The translations under genes and the position numbers were made by a program. Source: Taklimakanibacter sp021828105 (GTDB lineage: Bacteria; Pseudomonadota; Alphaproteobacteria; Rhizobiales; Aestuariivirgaceae). Taken from it: a stretch of DNA of 64,000 nt. Below, piece by piece: positions 30,774-38,387 of this stretch (positions within the stretch are counted from its first letter, which is position 1; each line of letters starts with the position of its first letter). Location: NCBI GenBank assembly GCA_021828105.1, contig JAKATG010000032.1:1-64000 (forward strand). Reading direction: 5' to 3'. Under the pieces are notes generated by a model. It saw only the letters and a list, made by a program, of their open reading frames with translations, searched no databases and was not told the origin of the DNA.

Positions 30774-33212
30774 TTAGCTGCGGCTGCGCAGAGACTCGGG
30801 ATCATAGGGCGACTCTGCGATCACCTGGGCCTTGCGCCTTTCCGCAAGGATGGGCACTTCGAGCTCGGTCCCGACCGTGCACAGCTCGACCGGCAGCAGA
30901 GCCAACGCCACATCATGACCGAGCGTGTGGGCGAAGCCGCCGGAGGTTATCCGCCCGACCAGCCTGCTCTGATGATAGACGCTCTCATGCGCCAGCGTGC
31001 TTGCGCCTTTGGTCTCGATCTTGAGCGTCACCAGCCGTCGCACAATGCCGCTCAACTTTTGCTGGACGAGCGCATCGCGGCCGATGAAGTCGCCTTTGTC
31101 GAGGGCAATGAAGCGGTCGAGACTGCTTTCCCACGCCGTCAGCTCCGGGTTCATGTCGCGATACATGGCCCTGAACGATTTTTCGAGTCTGAACGATTCG
31201 AGCGCGTAGAGTCCGACCAGCCGGAGTCCATGCACTTGTCCGGCGGCCATCAGCTCATCCAGCAGATGCCGCTGATAGCTGAGCGGATAATAGAGCTCCC
31301 AGCCGAGCTCACCTTCGTAGTTGACACGCAGGATGCGTACATCGCTGGCAAGCCCAACCGTGCCTGAGCGCAGGCTGAACCACGGAAATGCCTCGTTGGA
31401 CAGATCGATTTCCGTCACTGCCTGCAACACGTCGCGGGCCTTGGGCCCGACGATGGTGAAGCAGCCGCGATCATTGGTGACATTGCGGAGCTCTACGCCG
31501 CCGTCGTCGGGCACGAGTTTCGACAGGTCGTCGAAATTCCAGCGCTCAGCGCGTGGTGTAGAGATGAGGTAGAAAACATCGTCGGCGAGGCGCGCCACCA
31601 TATATTCCGCCTGGACGCCGCCGCTCTTCGTCAGCTGATGGCAGAGCTTCGTCCTGCCGGCCTTCGGAAGGCGATTGGCGAGGATGCCATCGAGCCATCT
31701 TTCGGCAGCGGAACCACTGACCTCGAATTTGGTCATCGGCGAAATATCGACCAGGCCGACGCCGTTCCTGACCGCATGGACCTCCTCGCCGATATATTTG
31801 TCGTAAGGCGTCCAGCGCCAGCTATAGCTGTCGGGCAATTCGACGCCTTTGGGCGCATACCAATTGGCGATCTCCCAGCCATTGAGGACGCCCCATCGGG
31901 CGCCGAGCGCCGTCAGGCGGTCATAGGCGGGACCGGTCTTCTGCGGCCGCGCCGCCGGCAGGCTTTCGCCGGGATAGTGGAGAAGAGCATGCGTGCCCCA
32001 AGCCTCGCGCACCTTCTGCCGCGTCCAGTTCTTGTTGGCATGATCGCCGAAGCGGCGTGGATCGAGGTCCGACACATCGAGGCTGTTGCCGCCTTCGACG
32101 ATGCGCTCGGAAAGATAATAGCCGATGGCCCCGCCCCACAGGATTCCGCCGGGCACACCCTCGGCGAGCCACACATTCTTGAGGCCCCAGGCCTGCCCCA
32201 TCAGGGGCAACTCGTCCGCCGTCATCTGGAAGGGACCGCGAACATTGGCCTTGATACCGGCCTTTCCGAGGACGGGCAGCAATTCGACGGCGCGCTCCCA
32301 GTTCACCGAGACGGAATCGAAATCCTCTTCCAGCAGATCGGCGCCGAACCACTCGGGCACGCCGTCTTCGGCGAAGAGCTTCAGCTTTTCGGTGCGCTCA
32401 TAGGGCCCGAACATCAGCCCGTCGCCTTCCTGGCGGACATAGCCTTCGACATCCTCGTCCCTGAGGATCGGCATTTCGGGAAGGCCCTTCTGCTTGCGCT
32501 CGATAAGCTCGGGGATGGCGTCGGTGATCCAATATTGATGGATGATGGGGATGGCCGGAATGTCGAGCCCCAGCATGGCACCCGTCTGCCGCGCATAGTT
32601 GCCGGTGGCGCAGATGACATGCTCGCAGGTGATGTCGCCCTTGTTGGTCTTGATCTTCCACTCGCCGGAGGGCGTCCTCTCGAAGCCGCGGACCTCTGTC
32701 TCGAGATAGACCTTGGCGCCGCGGTCGCGCGCCCCCTTGGCCATCGCCTGCGTCACATCGGCCGGCGCGATGTGGCCGTCATCGGGATTGTAGAGCGCGG
32801 CCAGCATGCGCTCACCGGTGACGAGCGGCCAGAGCTTGCGCGCCTCCTCCGGGCTCATGAGCTCGGCCCTGGTCCCTTGCGCTTCGCAGACGCTCATATA
32901 GCTCTTGAACTCATCGAGCCTTTCGCGGCTGTTCGCCAGGCGAAGCTGGCCGCATTTGTGCCAGCCGACGCTCTGCCCCGTATCGGCTTCGAGACCCTCA
33001 TAGATCTCGATCGTCTTGGCGATCATGCGGCCGATATTGAAATTGCGCGTATAGGACGGCACCAGGCCGGCGGCATGCCAGGTAGAGCCCGCGGTCAGCT
33101 GCGTCCGTTCGAGGAGGGCTATGTCCGACCAGCCTCGTCGTGCGAGACCATAGAGGATTCCCGCACCCACGCACCCGCCGCCAATGACCACCGCTCTTGC
33201 ATGCTGCTGCAT
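30774..33212 (-). CDS. Dimethylglycine/sarcosine dehydrogenase-like FAD oxidoreductase with GcvT domain
   Basis: An 812-residue flavoenzyme. Residues 1-390: DAO-type FAD domain starting AVVIGGGCVGAGILYGLARRG, with the flavin-attachment region STWHAAGLVPSY near 45. Residues 390-450: FAO_M linker. Residues 450-812: aminomethyl-transferase (GcvT) fold with EGELGWELYYPLSYQ. Family members remove N-methyl groups from glycine derivatives and hand formaldehyde to tetrahydrofolate. It lies 67 bp behind ridA on the same strand, so it may be the tail of the aminobenzoyl-CoA operon. Whether the substrate is dimethylglycine, sarcosine or an N-methylated pathway amine is open. Confidence 0.87.
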   Translation of the reverse strand: MQQHARAVVIGGGCVGAGILYGLARRGWSDIALLERTQLTAGSTWHAAGLVPSYTRNFNIGRMIAKTIEIYEGLEADTGQSVGWHKCGQLRLANSRERLDEFKSYMSVCEAQGTRAELMSPEEARKLWPLVTGERMLAALYNPDDGHIAPADVTQAMAKGARDRGAKVYLETEVRGFERTPSGEWKIKTNKGDITCEHVICATGNYARQTGAMLGLDIPAIPIIHQYWITDAIPELIERKQKGLPEMPILRDEDVEGYVRQEGDGLMFGPYERTEKLKLFAEDGVPEWFGADLLEEDFDSVSVNWERAVELLPVLGKAGIKANVRGPFQMTADELPLMGQAWGLKNVWLAEGVPGGILWGGAIGYYLSERIVEGGNSLDVSDLDPRRFGDHANKNWTRQKVREAWGTHALLHYPGESLPAARPQKTGPAYDRLTALGARWGVLNGWEIANWYAPKGVELPDSYSWRWTPYDKYIGEEVHAVRNGVGLVDISPMTKFEVSGSAAERWLDGILANRLPKAGRTKLCHQLTKSGGVQAEYMVARLADDVFYLISTPRAERWNFDDLSKLVPDDGGVELRNVTNDRGCFTIVGPKARDVLQAVTEIDLSNEAFPWFSLRSGTVGLASDVRILRVNYEGELGWELYYPLSYQRHLLDELMAAGQVHGLRLVGLYALESFRLEKSFRAMYRDMNPELTAWESSLDRFIALDKGDFIGRDALVQQKLSGIVRRLVTLKIETKGASTLAHESVYHQSRLVGRITSGGFAHTLGHDVALALLPVELCTVGTELEVPILAERRKAQVIAESPYDPESLRSRS

Positions 33213-33279
33213 CAGATTTTTCCCACACTGCTCCTGGTTTGCCTAGCCAATCTCAGCATGGCCGACAAGGCATGGAAAG

Positions 33280-33705
33280 CTAGGGAACGACCGCCGTCGC
33301 CTCGATCTCGACCAGCGCCTTGGGCTCGACCAGGCGCGTGACCTCGACGGTCGCCATCGCCGGGTAGTGTTTGCCGATGATCTCGCGATAGGCGGCTCCC
33401 AGGCCTTGCGGATCGGCGAGATATTGCTCGACCGAGGTGACATACCAGGTGAGGCGCACCAGATGTTCCGGTCCCGCGCCCGCTTCCTCCAGCACCGCCC
33501 TGATATTGAGGAGTGTCTGGCGTGTTTGCGGCACGAAGCCTTCGGGGAACACGCCCGCTTCGTTCCAGCCGACGAGGCCGCCGGTGAAGATGAGCCGGCC
33601 TTCCGCCAGGATGCCATTGGCATAGCCCCGGGGTCTGGGCCATCCCTTAGGCTGCAGGATGCGATGCAAGGGCGCTGCGCCCGCATGCTTCTTCACGTCG
33701 TTCAT
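33280..33705 (-). CDS. RidA/YjgF family enamine/imine deaminase
   Basis: A 141-residue RidA-fold protein: YANGILAEGRLIFTGGLVGW, TRQTLLNIRAVLEEAGAGPEHLVRLTWYV (quoted in part) and LVEPKALVEIEATAV with the Glu of the active site. RidA proteins hydrolyse enamine and imine intermediates. The start is one base after the stop of the monooxygenase/reductase, whose known product is itself an enamine (2-amino-cyclohexene type), so deamination of that product is a natural inference. Confidence 0.88.
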   Translation of the reverse strand: MNDVKKHAGAAPLHRILQPKGWPRPRGYANGILAEGRLIFTGGLVGWNEAGVFPEGFVPQTRQTLLNIRAVLEEAGAGPEHLVRLTWYVTSVEQYLADPQGLGAAYREIIGKHYPAMATVEVTRLVEPKALVEIEATAVVP

Positions 33706-33706
33706 G

Positions 33707-36067
33707 TCACGCGCTCCCTTCATCCAGCGCATGACGTTTCGGCCGCGCCTTGGTCTGCAATTCCATCTGTTTCTGCCGGGTCCGCTCCTGCTCGCGGAAG
33801 ACCTGATTGCGTCCCGGCAGATATTGCTTGGGCCAGCCCTGCTCGCGTGCGCCATACCAGGCCTGCGCCTGATGGGCGAAATAGGGGTTCCACAGATGCG
33901 GCCGCGCCAGCGCCACCAGATCGGCGCGACGGGTGTGGAGGATGGTGTTGACTTGTGCGGGCTCGGTGATGGCGCCGACCGCCATGGTCGCCATCTTCGG
34001 CACATTGCGGATCGCCTCGGCGAAAGGCACTTGATACATGCGGCCATAGACGGGCTTCTGGTCGGGCACCGTCTGGCCGGACGAGACATCGATCAGGTCG
34101 CAGCCCGCCGCGCGGAACGTCTCGGCAATGACGAAGAGGTCGGCCTCGCTGACGCCACCCGGCTTCCAGTCGGAGGCCGAGATGCGCACCGACATCGGCC
34201 GTTCAACGGGCCACGCCCTGCGCATCGCCTGGAACACTTCCAGGGGGAAGCGCAAGCGGTTCTCGATGGTGCCGCCATATTCGTCCTGGCGGTGATTGGT
34301 GAGCGGCGAGATGAACGAGGCGAAGAGATAGCCATGGGCGCAATGGAGCTCGAGCATATCGAAGCCGGCGCGCGCGGCGCGCTCCGTGGCGGAAACGAAC
34401 TCGCACCTGATGCGCTCCATGCCGGCGCGATCGAGCTCGGCCGGCAGATCGCTGATCGCTTCGAAATAGGGGATGGGCGAGGCCGAGACCAGGGGCCAGT
34501 TGTCTTGCGCGTCGGGCAGCGGATGATCGGCATCTTCCCAGCCCAGTTGCGTCGAGCCTTTGCGCCCGGCATGGCCGAGCTGCATGCAGATCTTCGCATC
34601 GGAATTCGCATGGACGAATTCGACGATGCGCTTCCATTGCGCCTCATGCCCGTCCGTCCATAGACCGGTACAGCCGGGCGTGATCCGCGCATCGGGCGAC
34701 GGACAGGTCATCTCGACGAAGATCAAGCCCATGCCGCCCAGCGCATGCGAGGCATAGTGCACAAGATGCCAGTCGGTCAGATTGCCCTGGGCATCGGCGG
34801 AATATTGCGCCATGGGCGACATCACCACCCGGTTCACGACCTCCATGTCGCGCAGGCGGAATTTGGTGAACATCGGCGTCGGCCGCGATTCGCGGTAGTC
34901 ATAACCGGTCTCGCGGTAATAGCGCTCATACCATTCGGTATCGGCCTTGGCGACGAAGCCCGGGTCGCGGACCAGGAGATTGTCATAGGTGATCGTCTTG
35001 GCGCGGCACATGACCACCATGGCGAATTGCATCGGCTCCATGTCGAAGGAGCGTTTCATATGCTCGAACCAGGCAAGCGACACATCGGCATTGTGCTGGA
35101 CGATCTGGCAGGGCGTGCGGCGCGCCGCGTCATAGGCGGCGAAGGCCTCCTTCACGCTTGTCTCCGCATGCTTGACGGTCGCTTCGGACAGGCCGATGGC
35201 GCATTCCATGGCGAGCTTGGTGCCGGAGCCTATGGAGAAATGCGCCGAGGCCTTGGCGTCGCCCAAGAGCACGATATTCTTGTGCGACCAGTTCTCGCAG
35301 AAGATGCGCGGGAAGCGCCGCCAGTGCGAGCGGTTGAGCAAGAGCCCGTGCCCGTCGAGCTCTTGGGCGTAGAGAGCTTCGAGCTTGGCCCTCGAATCCT
35401 CTTCATCGGTCTCCTTGAAGCCGTGGCCATGCCAGCAGGCTTCGTCCATCTCGAAGACCCAGGTCGATTTGCCCTTCTCATATTGATAGGTATGGGCGCA
35501 GATCACGCCATGCGGCGTCTGCTTGAAGAAATAGTTGAATTCGTCCATCGGCCGGGTCGAGCCCATCCAGCAGAAGCGGTTGGCCTTGAGCGACACCGTC
35601 GGCTGGAAATGCTCCTTATAGTGCTCGCGGATCACCGAATTGATGCCGTCCGCCGCCACCACGATATCGGCCGATGAGCACAGCTGCTCGATCTCTTCCG
35701 GATCGATGCGGCGGCTGAAGGTCAGATGGACGCCCTCCTCGCGGCAGCGCGCATGCAGGAGCTTGAGCAAAGTGATGCGCGACAGGCCGCAGAAGCCATT
35801 GCCGCCGCAGCGCGCCTCATGGCCTTTGTAATGGATCGCGACATCGTCCCAATAGGCGAACTGCTTGCGGATGCGCGCATAGGATTGGGGATCATGGCAC
35901 AGGAATTCATCGAGCGTGTCGTCGGAGAAGACGACACCGAAGCCGAAGGTGTCGTCATCCCGGTTCTGCTCGATGACCTCGATGTCCCAGTTGGGCTTCG
36001 CCTTCTTGGTCAGAAGGGCGAAATAGAGGCCGCCGGGTCCACCGCCAATCACCTTGATCCGCATCAT
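33707..36067 (-). CDS. 2-aminobenzoyl-CoA monooxygenase/reductase (salicylyl-CoA 5-hydroxylase-like fusion)
   Basis: A 786-residue fusion. Residues 1-390: FAD aromatic hydroxylase with VIGGGPGGLYFALL at 5-18 and NIVLLGDAKASAHFSIGSGTK near 270. Residues 400-770: Old Yellow Enzyme reductase with MSPMAQYSADAQGN near 420, ELHCAHGYLFASFISPLTN near 555 and VGAITEPAQVN near 715. This domain order is that of the Azoarcus evansii enzyme that turns anthraniloyl-CoA, O2 and NADH into 2-amino-5-oxocyclohex-1-enecarboxyl-CoA, and of salicylyl-CoA 5-hydroxylases. With the ligase and kynurenine genes nearby, anthraniloyl-CoA is the favoured substrate. Confidence 0.9.
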   Translation of the reverse strand: MMRIKVIGGGPGGLYFALLTKKAKPNWDIEVIEQNRDDDTFGFGVVFSDDTLDEFLCHDPQSYARIRKQFAYWDDVAIHYKGHEARCGGNGFCGLSRITLLKLLHARCREEGVHLTFSRRIDPEEIEQLCSSADIVVAADGINSVIREHYKEHFQPTVSLKANRFCWMGSTRPMDEFNYFFKQTPHGVICAHTYQYEKGKSTWVFEMDEACWHGHGFKETDEEDSRAKLEALYAQELDGHGLLLNRSHWRRFPRIFCENWSHKNIVLLGDAKASAHFSIGSGTKLAMECAIGLSEATVKHAETSVKEAFAAYDAARRTPCQIVQHNADVSLAWFEHMKRSFDMEPMQFAMVVMCRAKTITYDNLLVRDPGFVAKADTEWYERYYRETGYDYRESRPTPMFTKFRLRDMEVVNRVVMSPMAQYSADAQGNLTDWHLVHYASHALGGMGLIFVEMTCPSPDARITPGCTGLWTDGHEAQWKRIVEFVHANSDAKICMQLGHAGRKGSTQLGWEDADHPLPDAQDNWPLVSASPIPYFEAISDLPAELDRAGMERIRCEFVSATERAARAGFDMLELHCAHGYLFASFISPLTNHRQDEYGGTIENRLRFPLEVFQAMRRAWPVERPMSVRISASDWKPGGVSEADLFVIAETFRAAGCDLIDVSSGQTVPDQKPVYGRMYQVPFAEAIRNVPKMATMAVGAITEPAQVNTILHTRRADLVALARPHLWNPYFAHQAQAWYGAREQGWPKQYLPGRNQVFREQERTRQKQMELQTKARPKRHALDEGSA

Positions 36068-36087
36068 TCAGTCTCACGCGTTCGGGC

Positions 36088-36681
36088 TTATTTCGCCGGA
36101 TCCTTGGGCGACCATAATATCGTGCCGCCGTCTTTTTCATACGCCATGCCCTTGGGATAGCTGATGGCCTCGAACTGCAGGCCCCAGGGCGCCATGAAAT
36201 AGAGAATCGACTGGCCGGCCGCCGGACCCTGATCGACCGGCAAGGGTCCCATCATGGTCTTCACATTGTTGGCCTTGAGATAGTCGGCCGCCGCCTTGAT
36301 GTCATCGACATAGAAGGCGATGTGATAGCCGCCGATATCGCTGTTCTTCGGTGTTGCGTCCTTCTGGTCGGGCGATGAATATTGGAAGAGCTCGATATTG
36401 GAGCCATAGCCGCAGCGCACCAGCGAGATCTGCTCGATCTTGGCGCGCGGATTAACGTTGAGCAGATCCTGCATGAAGGTGCCCTTGTCGTCGGAAAAAG
36501 GCCCGAAGGTCATCGCATGCTGGCAGCCCAGCACATTGGTGAAGAAATCGAGCGCCTGCTTGATGTCGGGAACCGTGACGCCGGTGTGGTCATGGCCGCG
36601 AAGGCCCGGCAGCGATCCGGCCATCGCAGGCGTGATGAGGTAGAAGGCAAGCGACAAAGATGCGGCAAATCTTTTCAGCAT
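36088..36681 (-). CDS. Exported VOC-family (glyoxalase-fold) protein
   Basis: A 197-residue protein with a signal peptide (MLKRFAASLSLAFYLITPAM, cut near AMAG) and then a VOC domain: HDHTGVTVPDIKQALDFFTN, NIELFQYSSP, and GYHIAFYVDDIKAAADYLKA. A periplasmic glyoxalase/dioxygenase fold is unusual. GGAGG precedes ATG 36681. It is first in the VOC-monooxygenase-RidA operon, 20 bp ahead of the fusion enzyme, so it may bind or modify an extracellular precursor of the pathway. Metal ligands of the His/Glu type are present at plausible places but not proven. Confidence 0.82.
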   Translation of the reverse strand: MLKRFAASLSLAFYLITPAMAGSLPGLRGHDHTGVTVPDIKQALDFFTNVLGCQHAMTFGPFSDDKGTFMQDLLNVNPRAKIEQISLVRCGYGSNIELFQYSSPDQKDATPKNSDIGGYHIAFYVDDIKAAADYLKANNVKTMMGPLPVDQGPAAGQSILYFMAPWGLQFEAISYPKGMAYEKDGGTILWSPKDPAK

Positions 36682-36750
36682 GATGCTTCCTCCGGGACAG
36701 GCCGGTGCCGGGCCGGTCCGTTGTCTCGCGAACGGCACCTGGGAAATTAC

Positions 36751-36798
36751 TATAGAACTAAAATAATTCCCGAACAATGCTATAGGTCTAAACTAATT
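36751..36798. promoter_or_regulatory. Tandem shared dyads, sites 3 and 4
   Basis: TATAGAACTAAAATAATT (36751-36768) and TATAGGTCTAAACTAATT (36781-36798) begin exactly 30 bp apart, three helical turns. They lie 69 and 99 bp ahead of the VOC-monooxygenase-RidA operon. Both fit the five-site consensus. Tandem phased sites suggest cooperative binding. Confidence 0.65.
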
Positions 36799-36831
36799 CT
36801 TGCGCGCGCCGCCTCACCACCGCATTTCCCC

Positions 36832-36850
36832 TACCCTTGCGGGGAGGGTA
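36832..36850 (-). terminator. Short GC-rich hairpin behind the IorB-like gene
   Basis: TACCCT (36832-36837) and AGGGTA (36845-36850) enclose TGCGGGG, seven bases behind the stop of the gene ending at 36858. No T-tract. It may mark the end of the cyclase-IorAB operon. Confidence 0.35.
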
Positions 36851-36857
36851 AATTCCA

Positions 36858-38387
36858 TCAAAGGCTCTCCACCGTCTTGAGCGCGCCTTCGAGGGCATTG
36901 CCGTTCTCGTCCTTCAGCGCCGCTTCGCGCAGGCGGCGCAGCCATTCGGCGCCGTCATCGCGCCCCTCCAATATCGGCAGCGCCGAGAGCACGCGATCAT
37001 AGCGCGACAGCCCGCGTACATGGGTGTCGCTGTAGCCCTTGATCAGCCTCCGGCAGCGCAGCACCTCGACGGCGAGATCGTAGTTTCCCCGCGCCAGCCT
37101 TTCGACCTCACCGAGCCAGTGCGCGAGATGCGCCTGCTCCACTTCATGGCGCAGCAGCTTGCGGCGGAAGCGTGAGAAGCCGCCCAATATATAAAGTATG
37201 GTGAACCAGAAGATCGAATCGGTGCGTACTTGGCGGCCGCGATTGACCAGACGATCCATCGCCTTGAACAGGCGCGGCCGGTTTTCGATATAACGACCGA
37301 GGCGGGCCGGCAGCATGCCGCACACTTCCTCCATGCGCGGATGCATGAATTCGGTGAGCTTGAGCAGCTGGCCGTCGCGCAGCCGCATCTCCTTGCGCAC
37401 CTGCGCAAAGCGGCGACTCTGTGTTTTTATCCGCGCGACTCGGATGACATCGTCATAGGCCATGGCATTGGCGATGTATTTCGCGGCCTCGCGCGTCAAG
37501 GCGCGACCCTTGCCGTCGCCGCCGAGATCGTGGTCGAGGGCCGAGATCCGCACCAGGCGGCTCAGATATTCTTCGCCATAGGCGATGTCCTGGAACTCCA
37601 CCACCTTGGCGAGGCCGGCGCGGGCCATCTCCTGGGCCTCGGGCGGCATCGCGTCCTTGACGCGCAGCACGAGGTCCTGGTAGCGCGCCGTGAGCTGGTC
37701 GGGCCCTTTGGTGATGGAAAGCTTGGGCTTCTTTTCGGGCGGTGCCGCCGGCACCGGCGCCAGGGCCGCATCGAAGGCTTCATGGAAGGCCCTGAGGCTC
37801 GCCTCGATGCCCTTGCCGCCGCTCCGGATCGTCGCTTCGAAACCGTCGCGGCTGAAGGGCAGCACGCCCGAGGCCGCCAGCGCGCCAAACAGGCTTGCCG
37901 AGATCACGCTGCCGTTTCTGACCGCGATCCGCTCGAGATCGGCGGCGATGAAGCGCCGCGCCGTCTTGCGCGCCGTCTCGATGACCTGGCCGCCATCGCT
38001 GATGCCGTCACCCGGTACGACTTTCTCCGACACGGCATAGGCGCGGTGCGACGAAGCGATCAGGGTGGTGCGCTCCGGCGTCACCAGGCCGCGCATCATG
38101 GCGCGCCCGGCCTCCATGAGCTCGGCGGCAAGCACGATGTCGACATCGCCGGGCGACGGCATCAGCGCGAGGATCGGCGTCTTGCCGCGATCGGGCACCA
38201 TCTCGATATAGTAGATCGTGGCGCCGGTGCGCTGCGCGACACCCGGCACCGAGGTCGCCTGCGCATACCAGCCGTTTTCCTCGGCGAGATGCACGATCCA
38301 GTCCGACACCACGCCGCCACCTTGCCCGCCGACCGCCAGGATCGCGAGTTTGATGATCTGATTCTGGCGTGACGCCTGAATATTCAC
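36858..38387 (-). CDS. Indolepyruvate ferredoxin oxidoreductase beta-like subunit
   Basis: A 509-residue protein. Residues 10-200 form the gamma/beta-type pyruvate-ferredoxin-oxidoreductase domain (LAILAVGGQGGGVVSDWIVH, VPGVAQRTGATIYYIEM). The remaining 300 residues are a long extension of DUF6537 type, absent from the ~200-residue archaeal IorB. The GTG start at 38387 overlaps the alpha stop (GTGA) and gives a sensible N-terminus (VNIQASRQNQIIKLAILAVG); an upstream frame is antisense-like. It works with the alpha subunit at 38384-40546 on a 2-oxo acid or aryl-CoA, with ferredoxin. Confidence 0.84.
   Translation of the reverse strand: MNIQASRQNQIIKLAILAVGGQGGGVVSDWIVHLAEENGWYAQATSVPGVAQRTGATIYYIEMVPDRGKTPILALMPSPGDVDIVLAAELMEAGRAMMRGLVTPERTTLIASSHRAYAVSEKVVPGDGISDGGQVIETARKTARRFIAADLERIAVRNGSVISASLFGALAASGVLPFSRDGFEATIRSGGKGIEASLRAFHEAFDAALAPVPAAPPEKKPKLSITKGPDQLTARYQDLVLRVKDAMPPEAQEMARAGLAKVVEFQDIAYGEEYLSRLVRISALDHDLGGDGKGRALTREAAKYIANAMAYDDVIRVARIKTQSRRFAQVRKEMRLRDGQLLKLTEFMHPRMEEVCGMLPARLGRYIENRPRLFKAMDRLVNRGRQVRTDSIFWFTILYILGGFSRFRRKLLRHEVEQAHLAHWLGEVERLARGNYDLAVEVLRCRRLIKGYSDTHVRGLSRYDRVLSALPILEGRDDGAEWLRRLREAALKDENGNALEGALKTVESL

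Noticed and set aside
31638..33341. 567-codon open frame on the plus strand
   Set aside because: It lies opposite the dimethylglycine-dehydrogenase-like gene, which has full domain structure; the antisense frame shows no family pattern.
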